Assembly: GCA_016190375.1 (NCBI GenBank)
Contig: JACPQR010000117.1
Location: 1 to 64,000 of the forward strand
Direction: 5' to 3'
Length of the DNA: 64,000 nt
Origin: Deltaproteobacteria bacterium
Lineage (GTDB): Bacteria; Myxococcota_A; Polyangia; JACPQR01
Part shown: in pieces, positions 49,963 through 57,414 of the stretch
Layout: the number at the start of each line of letters is the position of its first letter
Position numbering within the stretch: the stretch's first letter is position 1
The notes under the pieces: model-generated
Seen by the model: the letters and a program-made list of their open reading frames with translations, nothing else
Told to the model about the DNA's origin: nothing
Database searches by the model: none
Program-made: the position numbers and the translations under genes

Positions 49963-50208
49963 ATGCTGTCGACCATGCGCGCGTGGCGATGGCGAGGGCG
50001 ATGGATGCCCTTCGCGGCCCTGCTGGTCACAGCGTTGCTGGTCCTCGCGGGCGCGTGCGGCTCCTCCGATGAGGGCACGCCTCTCGGAGACGAATGCGAG
50101 CTGATCGCCGATTGCAACGCGGGCCAGACGTGCGGGGACCTCGTCGCCTGCGTGCACGGCTACTGCCTGCGCGACGAGCCGTCCGTCCACAAGCCCTGCG
50201 GCAACTGA
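49963..50208 (+). CDS. small Cys-rich lipoprotein, 81 aa
   Basis: A lipoprotein precursor with an Arg-rich n-region, a hydrophobic core (FAALLVTALLVLAGAC) and lipobox AGAC. The mature part is about 45 residues with six Cys: DECELIADCNAGQTCGDLVA then CVHGYCLRDE and KPCGN. This resembles short disulfide-knotted modules seen in many myxococcal lipoproteins (the 'C.....DC..G..C....C..G.C' pattern). Function unknown. It is convergent with the response regulator, 15 bases apart. Confidence 0.72.
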   Translation: MLSTMRAWRWRGRWMPFAALLVTALLVLAGACGSSDEGTPLGDECELIADCNAGQTCGDLVACVHGYCLRDEPSVHKPCGN

Positions 50209-50223
50209 CGGACCGCTGGTCCC

Positions 50224-50877
50224 CTAGAAATCCCCGAAAAGCTCGGTCAGCCGCGAGTCGAGAGCCACGGAGATCTTGTACAAGGACGAGATCGACGCGC
50301 TCGATTCGGCGCGCTCGATCTGCGACAGGAGGCTCACCGACAGCCCGGTACGCCTGGCCATCTGCTTGAGCGTCAAGGCCCGCTGCTTGCGAAGCGTCCG
50401 GATCGTCTCCCCGATCACGCGGTGGAGCTGCTCCTCGGGGTTGCGAACGAGCCCCTTCTTGCGGGAGACCCGCTCGATGACCTCACGGAACTCGTCGATG
50501 CTGAATGGCTTCTTGATGTAGTCGACGACGTCGAGCTTCATCGACTCCACCGCCGTCTCGAGCGAGGGGTAGCCGGTGAAGATCACGATGGCGACGTCGG
50601 AGTCGACCTTTCTTATCCGCTTGAGGACCTCGATGCCGTCGAGCTTGGGCATCATGAGATCCAGGATGATCATGTGGTACCCGCCCGTTCTCACCTCGTC
50701 GACGACGCTGGCGGGATCCGACAGCGTCTTGACGTCGTAGCCGTCCTTCGTGAGGAAGGTCTCCATGTACTCGCAGATGGCCTTGTCGTCATCGACGATC
50801 AGGATCTTCACCTTCTGCTCGTGCCTGGAGACGGGGGGCTGGGGTTCCGTGACCTTGCTCGCGACGACCTCGTTCAT
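50224..50877 (-). CDS. response regulator with C-terminal XRE helix-turn-helix, 217 aa
   Basis: The receiver domain (residues 22-140) has [20 protein letters not shown], the phosphorylation Asp in [17 protein letters not shown], the Thr switch in IVIFTGYPS and the Lys in [12 protein letters not shown]. After a linker, an XRE-type helix-turn-helix (residues 158-215) reads [55 protein letters not shown]. Receiver plus XRE is an unusual pairing; OmpR, NarL or Fis-type outputs are common. The start has GAGGAG eight bases upstream. The frame extending further upstream is only the translation of tRNA-Pro. The cognate kinase is not in the window. Confidence 0.9.
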   Translation of the reverse strand: MNEVVASKVTEPQPPVSRHEQKVKILIVDDDKAICEYMETFLTKDGYDVKTLSDPASVVDEVRTGGYHMIILDLMMPKLDGIEVLKRIRKVDSDVAIVIFTGYPSLETAVESMKLDVVDYIKKPFSIDEFREVIERVSRKKGLVRNPEEQLHRVIGETIRTLRKQRALTLKQMARRTGLSVSLLSQIERAESSASISSLYKISVALDSRLTELFGDF

Positions 50878-50899
50878 TGTCGTGACTCCTCGTCCTGAC

Positions 50900-50976
<77 letters not shown>

Positions 50977-51042
50977 AGTTGCTTCCAATGTCGCTGAAAG
51001 CGACCTTAAGTAATTTGCCAGAGGGTCGCTGTCAAGGCTCGA

Positions 51043-52332
51043 TCAGTGAAGTCGCGAATCTTCCAGGGTGGCAATGAAAAATCCATCGGTGTCGTCCCGG
51101 TGCGGCCACAGCGTCCTCTCCGAGACGAGGCGCAGGGAAGCCGGCGCCCGCCGCACGACGCCCGGGCCCTCTTCCTCCGTGATCGAGCAGACGCTGTACA
51201 CGAGGACGCCCCCAGGCTCGAGCAGGGGCGCGACCTTCTGGAGGAGCACCGCCTGCACGTCGGCCATCCGCAGGACGTCGGCCCGGGATCGGCGCCAGCG
51301 GATGTCGGGTCTGCGCCGCACGACTCCCGTCCCCGAGCAGGGCGCGTCGAGCAGGATGAGGTCGTAGCCAGGCACCAGGCCGGCTGTCCCGACCTCCAGG
51401 TCGACGGCGATCGCCCGCGCCGGCGGCAGGCCCAGCCTGGCGAAGTCGGCGGCGAGGCGCTCGAGCTTCTGCGGCGATCGATCGGCCGCCTCGATCGCCG
51501 ATCCCGGCTCGAGGGCCTCCGCGAGGGCGGCCGTCTTGCCGCCCCTTCCCGCGCAGGCGTCGAGCGCTCGCACGCCCTTCTTGTGGCAGACCGACTCGAC
51601 GCAGAGGGCGACCACGATCTGGGCGCCTTCGTCCTGAACGGAGTACCAGCCCAGCCGGTGAGCCTCGTTGGCCGCAGGGTCGCCGAGCCCCTCGACCCTC
51701 AGGCAGGTCGAGACGTGCCGGCCGTGCGAGACGGAAACGCCGGGCGCCTTTTCGGTCAGGAGCTCGGCGACGGCGTCGGGCGTGGCACGCCGCACGTTGA
51801 CCCTCAGGCACGTGGGCGGAGGGCTGTTGTTCACCGCGAGCGCCAGATCGACCTCGTCGGCTGGGAGCCTGCGGCCCAGGACGTCGACGAGCCAGGCCGG
51901 ATGGCTGAGCCCGAGGTCACGCGCCAGCGCCAGAGCTCCGTGCTCGCCGCGTTCGAGCGCCCTCAGCACGCCGCTCGCGAATCCCGCCATCCGGTCGCCC
52001 CTCGCTGCCCGTACCTGGTCGACCGCCGCGGAGATCGCCGCGGCCGGCGGCACGCGGTCGAGGTGCGCGATCTGGTAGGCGGCGATCCGCAGGGCAGAGA
52101 GCACAGATGAATCGAGTCGCCGGATGCCGCGCGGCGCGCACGCGGCGATCGCGGCATCGAGCGCCCCGCGCCAGCGCAGGACGCCCATCGTCAGCTCGGT
52201 CGCGAGCCCGCGATCGCGCGGATCGAGCGAGGGATCGCGCGAGAAGGCCGACGCGAGCGCTGCGCTCGCGAACGCCCCGTCCCGCTCGACACGCCCGAGC
52301 GCCCAGAGCGCGATGTCCCGGGCCGACGGCAC
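51043..52332 (-). CDS. rsmB: 16S rRNA (cytosine-C5) methyltransferase RsmB
   Basis: A SAM-dependent enzyme that methylates C967 of 16S rRNA. The N-terminal NusB-like helical domain (residues 1-140) opens with ARDIALWALGRVERDGAFAS. The methyltransferase domain shows SVQDEGAQIVVAL, the SAM loop ALDACAGRGGKTAALAEAL, the motif IV Cys in LLDAPCSGTGVVRRRPDIRW and the catalytic motif VYSVCSITEEEG. The C-terminus DGFFIATLE is also conserved. A GTG start lies eight bases after the rseP stop, with GAGG overlapping that stop. Length 429 aa fits RsmB. Confidence 0.95.
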   Translation of the reverse strand: MPSARDIALWALGRVERDGAFASAALASAFSRDPSLDPRDRGLATELTMGVLRWRGALDAAIAACAPRGIRRLDSSVLSALRIAAYQIAHLDRVPPAAAISAAVDQVRAARGDRMAGFASGVLRALERGEHGALALARDLGLSHPAWLVDVLGRRLPADEVDLALAVNNSPPPTCLRVNVRRATPDAVAELLTEKAPGVSVSHGRHVSTCLRVEGLGDPAANEAHRLGWYSVQDEGAQIVVALCVESVCHKKGVRALDACAGRGGKTAALAEALEPGSAIEAADRSPQKLERLAADFARLGLPPARAIAVDLEVGTAGLVPGYDLILLDAPCSGTGVVRRRPDIRWRRSRADVLRMADVQAVLLQKVAPLLEPGGVLVYSVCSITEEEGPGVVRRAPASLRLVSERTLWPHRDDTDGFFIATLEDSRLH

Positions 52333-52339
52333 GCTGGCC

Positions 52340-54013
52340 TCACCCGCCGAGGTCGGAGAAGAAGCCGGAGATCGAGTCCCAGTAGCGTTCGATGTCGTTC
52401 TTGAACGCAAACACCATCAACAGGACGAGCATCGACAGCCCCACCATCGAGGCGATCTCTCTCGTGCGCAGCGACACCGGGCGGCGGGTCAACGACTCGA
52501 CGGCGATGAACAGGAGGTGGCCTCCGTCGAGCACCGGGATCGGGAGCAGGTTGAGGATCCCCAGGTTGATGCTGATCAGCGCCATCACGAAGAGGAAGTC
52601 CAGCGCGCCCCGCTCCGCGGCCTGGCCGGCGATGTCGTACAGCATCATGGGGCCTCCGACCGTCTTGAACGACAGCCGTCCCTGCGCCATGCGGAGCAGC
52701 CCCGTGAGCATGAAGTGGATCACCTCGCCCGTCTGGTGGAAGGCGTTCCGGGCCGCGAATGCCAGCCGATCCTCGTTGGGCACCGGATCGTCCATGCGGG
52801 TCGGGATCCAGTTCGCGGTGTGGAAGACGTACTTGCGCACCTCCCGCCCGGCCTCCTCGTCGTAGCGGCTCTCGCGGTGCATCTTGAAGCTGCCCTCGAG
52901 CGGCCGGCCCGCCCTGGTGAACTCGACCCGGTGGGTTCGATCGCTCGAGGCCACCAGCCAGTCGGCGAGCTGCTCCCGCCAGAGCACGACCTTCTTGCCG
53001 TCCACCTCGTCGATCCGATCGCCACGGCGCAGGCCCATCCTGTACTCGGGCGAGCCGGGATCGATCGTCGCCACGTACATCTCGGCCAGCTCGAGGCCCA
53101 CGGAGCGCGGGCCCTCGAGCGCGGGATCGGGGACGATCCTCGCCTCGCCGGGAGCCAGCGCCTCGATCGTGGCGAAGCCGAGGTTCACCGGCCGCCCGCG
53201 CAGGTAGCTCAGCCGGATCGGCTCGCCCCGAGTCCGCTCGAGCGTCCGCTCGAAGTCCGGCCAGTGGCGGATCGGACGCTCGTCCACCGACGTGACGAGG
53301 TCGAAGGTCTCGAGGCCCGCGGCGGCGGCGGGACCCCGAGGGTCGGCGATCCCGACGACCGCAGCGGGAGAGTAGGCCACGACTCCGATCCTCCCCACGC
53401 GCTCGGTGATGCCCAGCGCCTTGCGGTCGATCTGGGTCCGTGGCCTGACTCGGATGCGGCGGGGCGCATCCTCGCCCTCGCGCTCGACCTCGAGGACGAG
53501 CTCCCGCCCGATCCCCTCGCTGACGATCCGCTGCAGCTCGTCGAACGACGCGACGGGGGCGCCGTCGATCTCGCGGATGCGATCTCCCGGCTCGAGGCCC
53601 GCGGCGGCGGCGGGCATTCCGGGGATGACTCGCCCGACCGATGGAGCGGGCAGCTCGGAGTAGCTCAGAAAGACCACGAACAAGAGGAGCAGCGGGAAAG
53701 CGAGGTTCATCGCCGGGCCGGCGAAGACGATCACGAACCGCCTCCACAGCGGCTGCTGATGGAAGGCGCGCCCCTCGTCCTGGGGACCGACGACCTCGTT
53801 CGGATCCTCGCCGAGCATCCGGACGAAGCCCCCCAGCGGAACCATCGCCACGACGTACTCGGTCTCCCCGCGCCGCACGGAGAGGAGCTTCGGGCCGAAG
53901 CCGAGCGAGAACTTCAGCACCTTCACCCGAAAGATCTTCGCCCAGGCGAAATGCCCGAGCTCGTGGACGAAGATGAGGACGCCCACGAGGACTATGAAGT
54001 ACACGAGCTGCAT
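52340..54013 (-). CDS. rseP: site-2 membrane protease RseP with three PDZ domains, 557 aa
   Basis: An intramembrane zinc protease that cuts anti-sigma factors and leftover signal peptides. The zinc motif HELGH is at residues 17-21, and the second metal motif is LPIPVLDGGHLL (Asp496). Three PDZ-like repeats lie between them: residues 122-190 (VIPGMPAAAAGLEPGDRIRE), about 215-285 (IADPRGPAAAAGLETFDLV) and about 310-385 (IDPGSPEYRMGLRRGDRIDE). E. coli RseP has two PDZ domains and 450 residues, so the extra domain explains the length. Four membrane segments are visible. It leads the rseP-rsmB pair. Confidence 0.93.
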   Translation of the reverse strand: MQLVYFIVLVGVLIFVHELGHFAWAKIFRVKVLKFSLGFGPKLLSVRRGETEYVVAMVPLGGFVRMLGEDPNEVVGPQDEGRAFHQQPLWRRFVIVFAGPAMNLAFPLLLLFVVFLSYSELPAPSVGRVIPGMPAAAAGLEPGDRIREIDGAPVASFDELQRIVSEGIGRELVLEVEREGEDAPRRIRVRPRTQIDRKALGITERVGRIGVVAYSPAAVVGIADPRGPAAAAGLETFDLVTSVDERPIRHWPDFERTLERTRGEPIRLSYLRGRPVNLGFATIEALAPGEARIVPDPALEGPRSVGLELAEMYVATIDPGSPEYRMGLRRGDRIDEVDGKKVVLWREQLADWLVASSDRTHRVEFTRAGRPLEGSFKMHRESRYDEEAGREVRKYVFHTANWIPTRMDDPVPNEDRLAFAARNAFHQTGEVIHFMLTGLLRMAQGRLSFKTVGGPMMLYDIAGQAAERGALDFLFVMALISINLGILNLLPIPVLDGGHLLFIAVESLTRRPVSLRTREIASMVGLSMLVLLMVFAFKNDIERYWDSISGFFSDLGG

Positions 54014-54101
54014 CGAAGGACCGCTCGAGGGAGCCTAGCATGACGGCGGCTGACGGACGCTCACAGCCACGACGCGCGAGCTGATCCTGATCGCCGAAGA
54101 C

Positions 54102-54632
54102 CTAGCCGAATCCGCCCGACGCGCCCGTGGCGACGATCGCCACGATGTAGCCGATGGTCAGCAAGCAGTAGCAGGCGGACCCGATCACGCCGATCCAGAA
54201 GCCGGCGGTCGCGATGCCCTTGCCCGCGGCGGGCGCCTCGCCTCGTTCGATGGCGTTCAGCTCCATCTTGCCGAGGATGACCGCCGGAATGCCCGCGAGC
54301 CAGCCGCACAGGACGAGGCCCACGATGCCCAGGACGAGAGCGGCGATCGCCCGCCCGGATGCCTGACCCGCGGGAGGCCCCGCCGGAGGCACGGCGAACC
54401 CGCCCCCGGCACCCGGAGGAGGAAACCCGCCCGGTGGTGGGCCGAAGGGACTTCCGCCTGCCGGCGGGGCCGAGCCGCCGGGCGGCGCGGCCGGTGGCGG
54501 CCAACCCGCGGGCGGAGGCGCTCCGCCCGGCGGGGACGCGGGTGGAGGAGGCCAGCCGCCCGGGGGTCCGCCGGAGCCGGGTGGTGCGGGAGGAGGCGGC
54601 CAGCCGCCAGGAGTGCTCAGATCCATCGTCAT
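54102..54632 (-). CDS. DUF4190-type membrane protein with Pro/Gly-rich N-terminus, 176 aa
   Basis: The first 90 residues are a cytoplasmic-type low-complexity run of Pro, Gly, Ala and Trp (repeated GGWPPPPA). Two membrane segments follow: RAIAALVLGIVGLVLCGWLA and the FWIGVIGSACYCLLTIGYIV region, with KMELNAIERGEAPAAGKGIA between them. This is the layout of DUF4190 proteins. The start is uncertain: ATG 54632, ATG 54626 and GTG 54650 are all in frame. The role of the family is not established; Pro-rich tails often bind SH3-like or WW-like partners. It is divergent from the tetR gene. Confidence 0.8.
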   Translation of the reverse strand: MTMDLSTPGGWPPPPAPPGSGGPPGGWPPPPASPPGGAPPPAGWPPPAAPPGGSAPPAGGSPFGPPPGGFPPPGAGGGFAVPPAGPPAGQASGRAIAALVLGIVGLVLCGWLAGIPAVILGKMELNAIERGEAPAAGKGIATAGFWIGVIGSACYCLLTIGYIVAIVATGASGGFG

Positions 54633-54664
54633 CGTCACGAACGCTCTCACGAAAGCAGTTCGGT

Positions 54665-54693
54665 TTGCAACCGGGGGTGAGCTTCCGTATATG
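54665..54693 (+). promoter_or_regulatory. sigma70-type promoter of the tetR gene
   Basis: TTGCAA at 54665-54670 and TATATG at 54688-54693 are 17 bases apart. The ATG of the regulator follows at 54705, leaving only a few bases of leader. The site also lies close to the start of the divergent DUF4190 gene, so autoregulation could affect both genes. Confidence 0.6.
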
Positions 54694-54704
54694 CGTCAGA
54701 GAGG

Positions 54705-55337
54705 ATGCTGCGTTCCGAGAGACGAGAACAGATCATGAGCCACGCGCTCAGGCTGTTCGCCGAGCGCGGCTACCACCACACGCAGATCGCCGACATCATC
54801 GAGGCGGCGGGGATCGCGCGGGGGACCTTCTATCTCTACTTCGACAGCAAGAGGGCGATCTTCGCCGAGCTCCTCGACGGGCTCTTCGCCACCTTCGAGA
54901 ACACCATCCGGCCGATCGACACGACCGCAGGCGCGCCGCCGGTGGGCGAGCAAACGCGCGCCAACGTCGTCCGTGTGATCGACACGATGGTCTCGAATCG
55001 AGACCTCGTCCGGATCCTGATGCGCGCGGCCGTCGGCCTCGACCCCGAGTTCGACGGGAAGGTCGCCGACTTCTACCGGAAGATCCTCTCCGTGATCCGC
55101 GGCTCGATCGAGGCGGGCATCCAGATGGGCCTCGTGCGGCCCCGCGACGCCGCGGTGGCCGCGATGATCGTCCTCGGGGGCCTCAAGGAGATCGCGTACC
55201 ACTACCTCGTCGCCGGCGATCAGCCGCCGTCCTCCGAGGTCGTCGCTGCCGAGTTCCTCGCCGTCGTCGCTTCGGGGCTCCTGAGAGAGGGCCAGTCGGA
55301 TCAGCTGCGGTTGCTCGCGGGTGGAGCCGCGAGCTGA
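54705..55337 (+). CDS. TetR/AcrR family transcription regulator, 210 aa
   Basis: The N-terminal helix-turn-helix (residues 5-50) is standard for TetR: REQIMSHALRLFAERGYHHT, QIADIIEAAGIARGTFYLYF and DSKRAIFAELLD. The C-terminal ligand domain (55-200) is helical and contains NRDLVRILMRAAVGLDPEFD. Such proteins repress until a small ligand binds; the ligand cannot be told. The next gene begins within its stop codon (one-base overlap) and encodes a membrane protein that is a likely target. Confidence 0.93.
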   Translation: MLRSERREQIMSHALRLFAERGYHHTQIADIIEAAGIARGTFYLYFDSKRAIFAELLDGLFATFENTIRPIDTTAGAPPVGEQTRANVVRVIDTMVSNRDLVRILMRAAVGLDPEFDGKVADFYRKILSVIRGSIEAGIQMGLVRPRDAAVAAMIVLGGLKEIAYHYLVAGDQPPSSEVVAAEFLAVVASGLLREGQSDQLRLLAGGAAS

Positions 55338-55768
55338 TGCTCGAGTGGACGGTGCACCCCGCGGCACGGCGCAAGCCCGCGGCGGTCGGGGCGATGGCGA
55401 TCGTCACCTTGACCGCCGTGGCGGCCGCGGAGGTCGGGCGAGGCGTGGCCTGGGGCGTGGTCGCAGCCGGGTTCCTCGTGCTCTGCATCAGCGCCTTCCT
55501 CTTCCCGACGCGCTACAGGCTCGATGACGGCGGCATCGAGATCAGACATCTCGGTGGCGTGCGCAGGCGGTCGTGGAAGGACGTCAGGCGCGTCGAGCTG
55601 GTCTCGGGAGGAGTCGCGGGGTCCCCGGCGAGCGCAGCTCGCTGGGGTTCAGTGATGCTCTCGCCCTACCTCCGGCCGACGCTTCGCGACCGGGTGCGCG
55701 CCGTCGTGCTTCGCTTCGAGGGAGATCCTGCCGAGATCCTCGCGTTCGTGGAGGCTCACCGTGGCTGA
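55337..55768 (+). CDS. small membrane protein with PH-like domain, 143 aa
   Basis: I do not recognise a named family. Two hydrophobic segments near the N-terminus (AVGAMAIVTLTAVAAAEV and WGVVAAGFLVLCISAFLF, residues 17-55) form a membrane hairpin. A beta-rich cytoplasmic part follows (YRLDDGGIEIRHLGGVRRRS, WKDVRRVELVSGG, then VVLRFEGDPAEILAFVEAH). This matches the bacterial PH-domain layout, in which a strand-turn pattern follows two membrane helices. The start overlaps the tetR stop by one base and the end overlaps the next gene by eight bases, so the trio is one operon. Confidence 0.7.
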   Translation: MLEWTVHPAARRKPAAVGAMAIVTLTAVAAAEVGRGVAWGVVAAGFLVLCISAFLFPTRYRLDDGGIEIRHLGGVRRRSWKDVRRVELVSGGVAGSPASAARWGSVMLSPYLRPTLRDRVRAVVLRFEGDPAEILAFVEAHRG

Positions 55769-56033
55769 CCTGTCGCCCGCGGACCGCGCTCTCCTCGACC
55801 GGATCGCCCGCAAGGTCGTGGACAAGGGCATGTCGGCGCCCGCGATCTTCTTCCTCGAGAGCATCAAGCCGCTCAACTTCGTCGCGAGTCAGGCCATGAT
55901 CTTCTTCGGTCCCATCCTGACCTCCATCTTCTCTCGTTCCGACTACGACCGGCTCGCCACCATCCTCGAGGACCGCGGGAGCATCGAGGAGCTCCTCACC
56001 CGCATCGAGGCCCTCGAGGCCGGCGAGAGCTGA
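55761..56033 (+). CDS. hypothetical protein, 90 aa
   Basis: I do not recognise this protein. It starts at a GTG that overlaps the preceding gene by eight bases. The N-terminal half is helical and charged (SPADRALLDRIARKVVDKGM). The middle has an amphipathic to hydrophobic stretch (SAPAIFFLESIKPLNFVASQ, AMIFFGPILTSIF) that could associate with a membrane. The C-terminal part is an acidic helix (LATILEDRGSIEELLTRIEA). Coupling to the tetR pair suggests a shared role. Confidence 0.65.
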   Translation: MADLSPADRALLDRIARKVVDKGMSAPAIFFLESIKPLNFVASQAMIFFGPILTSIFSRSDYDRLATILEDRGSIEELLTRIEALEAGES

Positions 56034-56068
56034 CCACGAGCCGGCGGCTGACGGCCAAAGGCTTTCCC

Positions 56069-56098
56069 TTGAATAAACTGCCCCTGCCGGCGTAAGTA
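56069..56098 (+). promoter_or_regulatory. possible promoter of the triple-repeat secreted protein
   Basis: TTGAAT at 56069-56074 and TAAGTA at 56093-56098 are separated by 18 bases. The gene starts at 56137 behind GGAAGGGGAGA. The -10 match is weak, so this is tentative. Confidence 0.35.
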
Positions 56099-56136
56099 GG
56101 TGTTCCAGGCAATCCACCGAAGGAAGGGGAGAATCC

Positions 56137-57339
56137 ATGCGCTTTCGTGGTCCTTGGGCCGCCCTTGCGGCCATCTGCCTCGTGACGGGCGCCTCGGCCA
56201 CGAGCCAGGCGCAGACGAACATCGATTTTCTTGTCTCTCAGCTCAACCAGCGCGCCACCCAGTTCGCCTCGGGGATGACCCTCTTCGGCCCCATCCAGAC
56301 CGGCCGGCTGAGGACCAGGGGAAAGAAGAACTTCAACTTCGTCCTGACCGCGGGCCAGTGCTACCGAATCATCGGCGTCGGGGACGCGAACGTCACCGAC
56401 CTCGACATCTTCCTGAGGGTGCGGAGCTCGACGGTCGCCCAGGATACGGCGACCGACAACTATCCGGTCGTCTCCTACTGCCCGCCGGCGACCACCCGCG
56501 TCCAGGTGCGCGTGTCGATGTACGCGGGAGGCGGGGAGTTCGCGCTCGGCGTCTTCAGCGGGTCCGGCGCGGGCGGCGGCGTGGTCGCGCCCGGGCCGAT
56601 CGTCGACACGAACGCGGTCGCCGCGCGCCTCTCGAACGTGGCCCGTTCCAACGCCGCGGGTTACGTCGGCATCGGCGCCCCGATCGTGGGCTCGCTCATG
56701 CAGAACGCCTCCCAGACGGTCAACGTCTCGCTGGTCCAGGGCGTCTGCTACAAGTTCATCGGAGTCGGCGGCGCCGGCGTGCAGGACCTCGACCTGCACA
56801 TCATGGTGGGCGGAGCGCGCGTCGCCCAGGACACCGCGACCGACGACTTCCCCATCGCGTCCTACTGCGCGCCCACCCACACGATCGCGCAGGTCCAGGT
56901 CTTCATGTATCGCGGCGCCGGCCAGTTCGCCTATCAGACCTTCCAGTCCGGCCACGCGGGACCGCAGGCGATCGTCCCGCTCGTCCAGGGAAACGACTAC
57001 ATCGCCAACCGGATGAGGCAGATCCAGCAGCAGTACGCGCAGGGCCGCAACCCCGTCAGCCCGCTGATGCGCGGGTCCCTCCAGACGAGCGGCACCCAGG
57101 ACTTCTCCGTCACCCTGCAGTCCGGCCACTGCTACACCGTGGTCGGCGTGGGTGACCCGTCCGTCACGGACCTCGACATGTTCCTCTTCGACGGAGCGGG
57201 CACGCAGGTCGCCCAGGACCAGGCGACGGACAACTTCCCGATCGTCCAGTCCTGCCCCAGCGTGCCGGGGAACTTCCGCGTGCAGGTCAAGATGTACTCC
57301 GGGTACGGCAACTTCGGCCTGCAGATCTTCGGCAACTAG
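56137..57339 (+). CDS. secreted protein with three PPC-like repeats, 400 aa
   Basis: A signal peptide cleaved near SQAQT is followed by three tandem domains of about 110-120 residues. Each has the same core: a Gly-x-Cys-Tyr strand (GQCYRIIGVGD, GVCYKFIGVGG, GHCYTVVGVGD), then TDLDIFL or a variant, VAQDTATDNYPVV, a second Cys, and a closing FRVQVKMYSGYGNFGLQIF-type strand. One Cys pair per domain suggests a disulfide. The fold resembles bacterial pre-peptidase C-terminal domains, which bind carbohydrate or help secretion, but here they stand alone without an enzyme. GGAAGGGGAG precedes the ATG. Likely periplasmic or extracellular. Confidence 0.8.
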   Translation: MRFRGPWAALAAICLVTGASATSQAQTNIDFLVSQLNQRATQFASGMTLFGPIQTGRLRTRGKKNFNFVLTAGQCYRIIGVGDANVTDLDIFLRVRSSTVAQDTATDNYPVVSYCPPATTRVQVRVSMYAGGGEFALGVFSGSGAGGGVVAPGPIVDTNAVAARLSNVARSNAAGYVGIGAPIVGSLMQNASQTVNVSLVQGVCYKFIGVGGAGVQDLDLHIMVGGARVAQDTATDDFPIASYCAPTHTIAQVQVFMYRGAGQFAYQTFQSGHAGPQAIVPLVQGNDYIANRMRQIQQQYAQGRNPVSPLMRGSLQTSGTQDFSVTLQSGHCYTVVGVGDPSVTDLDMFLFDGAGTQVAQDQATDNFPIVQSCPSVPGNFRVQVKMYSGYGNFGLQIFGN

Positions 57340-57414
57340 CCCCTCGTATTTCGGTCCCACCTGGCCAAATTCCCTTGGCGCCCGGGTGCGCCGGCGGGTA
57401 GAACCTGCCCTCCC

